Source of the DNA: Bulleidia sp. zg-1006
GTDB taxonomy: Bacteria > Bacillota_I > Bacilli_A > Erysipelotrichales > Erysipelotrichaceae
Length of the DNA stretch: 64,000 bases
NCBI RefSeq assembly: GCF_016812035.1
Contig: NZ_CP069178.1
Coordinates: 1 to 64,000, forward strand
Direction: 5' to 3'
Every line of letters begins with the position of its first letter. Position 1 is the first letter of the stretch. Below are positions 63,647 through 64,000 of this stretch, piece by piece. The notes beneath the pieces were generated by a model. That model searched no databases. It was not told where the DNA came from and was given only the letters and a program-made list of their open reading frames with translations. The translations under genes and the position numbers were made by a program.

Positions 63647-64000
63647 ATGGCAAAGAAAAAAATTGCAAAAGTAGCTAAGCTACAATTCCCGGCTGGTGGG
63701 GCAAAACCGGGACCGGCGTTGGCATCTGCCGGTATTAACATGCCACAATTCTGTACGCAATTTAACGATGCAACAAAGGATCGTCATGGTGACATTGTTC
63801 CGGTTATTATTACTGCGTATGAAGACAAATCTTTTAGTTTTGTTATTAAGACAACACCTGCAGCTAACTTATTAAAGAAAGCCGCCGGCATTCAAAAGGC
63901 ATCGGGAACACCTAAGACTGTTAAAGCGGGTAAGATTACCGAAGCTCAACTTCGTGAAATTGCGGAATACAAGTTACCTGACTTAAACGCAAACGATGTT
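63647..64000 (+). CDS. rplK: Ribosomal protein L11 (partial, runs off the window)
   Basis: L11 forms part of the GTPase-associated centre. The 118 visible codons read [21 protein letters not shown], here shortened to [17 protein letters not shown], and end within the C-terminal domain ([18 protein letters not shown]). AGGAGGAAACC precedes ATG 63647. The last part of the gene is beyond 64000. Confidence 0.95.
   Translation, partial: MAKKKIAKVAKLQFPAGGAKPGPALASAGINMPQFCTQFNDATKDRHGDIVPVIITAYEDKSFSFVIKTTPAANLLKKAAGIQKASGTPKTVKAGKITEAQLREIAEYKLPDLNANDV

Overview
This window is the replication-origin region of a low-GC Gram-positive (Firmicutes/Bacillota) chromosome. It opens with a DnaA-box-rich origin and dnaA-dnaN-yaaA-recF-gyrB-gyrA. 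It then follows blocks of gene order familiar from Bacillus subtilis near oriC. Protein flavour, the absence of sporulation genes and the compact layout suggest an Erysipelotrichaceae-like lineage (inference; a 16S or marker-gene search would settle it). Almost every gene lies on the + strand, i.e. co-directional with a fork leaving the origin. Only a cold-shock gene and a PadR/DUF2812 pair are on the - strand.

Layout. 1-8.8 kb: bipartite oriC, replication initiation and DNA gyrase. 8.9-11.6 kb: a CIRCE-controlled small heat-shock gene, a serine T-box riboswitch with serS, SRP RNA and tadA. Two parS sites lie here, one inside the T-box leader and one touching the SRP RNA promoter. 11.6-22.2 kb: dnaX, recR, fhs, an uncharacterised EVE/PUA-like gene, mnmG, an uncharacterised conserved gene, then rsmG-noc-parA-parB. 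22.2-28.7 kb: a complete F1Fo ATP synthase operon (atpIBEFHAGDC) whose c subunit carries a two-carboxylate ion site, suggesting Na+ coupling. 28.7-37.1 kb: mnmE, tatD, gdhA, rnmV-ksgA-ispE, a glmU lacking its acetyltransferase half, and prs. 37.2-47.5 kb: csp, metG, nadK, a PTS EIIBC-like protein without its phosphorylatable cysteine, mutS and uvrA. 47.5-54.4 kb: hprK, a degenerate Lgt domain fused to a PpaX-like HAD phosphatase, rapZ-yvcK-whiA, a DUF2156 protein and a GNAT acetyltransferase. 54.5-57.9 kb: gapA, then a membrane-spanning HTH protein with RCC1-like and fibronectin-III-like outer domains plus a small GYF_2-like partner. 57.9-64 kb: cysS-mrnC-rlmB-sigH-like, rpmG-secE-nusG, three accessory genes, and the start of the L11 operon behind an L1-binding leader mimic.

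How the parts work together. The first 22 kb holds replication initiation, chromosome segregation (ParA, ParB, two parS) and nucleoid occlusion (Noc). Translation and RNA functions fill most of the rest: aminoacyl-tRNA synthetases, tRNA and rRNA modification, 5S and 23S maturation, and secE/nusG/rplK. Regulation visible in the sequence includes DnaA boxes, CIRCE, a T-box, a PadR operator, an L1-type leader, many extended -10 promoters (TGnTATAAT) and several promoters placed so close to the start codon that the mRNAs should be leaderless.

The most unusual items are the one-component HTH-TM-RCC1-FN3 receptor with its GYF_2 partner, the parS sites that double as RNA elements, and a set of conserved enzymes with missing or degenerate catalytic parts (GlmU, the PTS EIIB domain, the Lgt domain). 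All family calls come from reading motifs by eye; no database search was possible.
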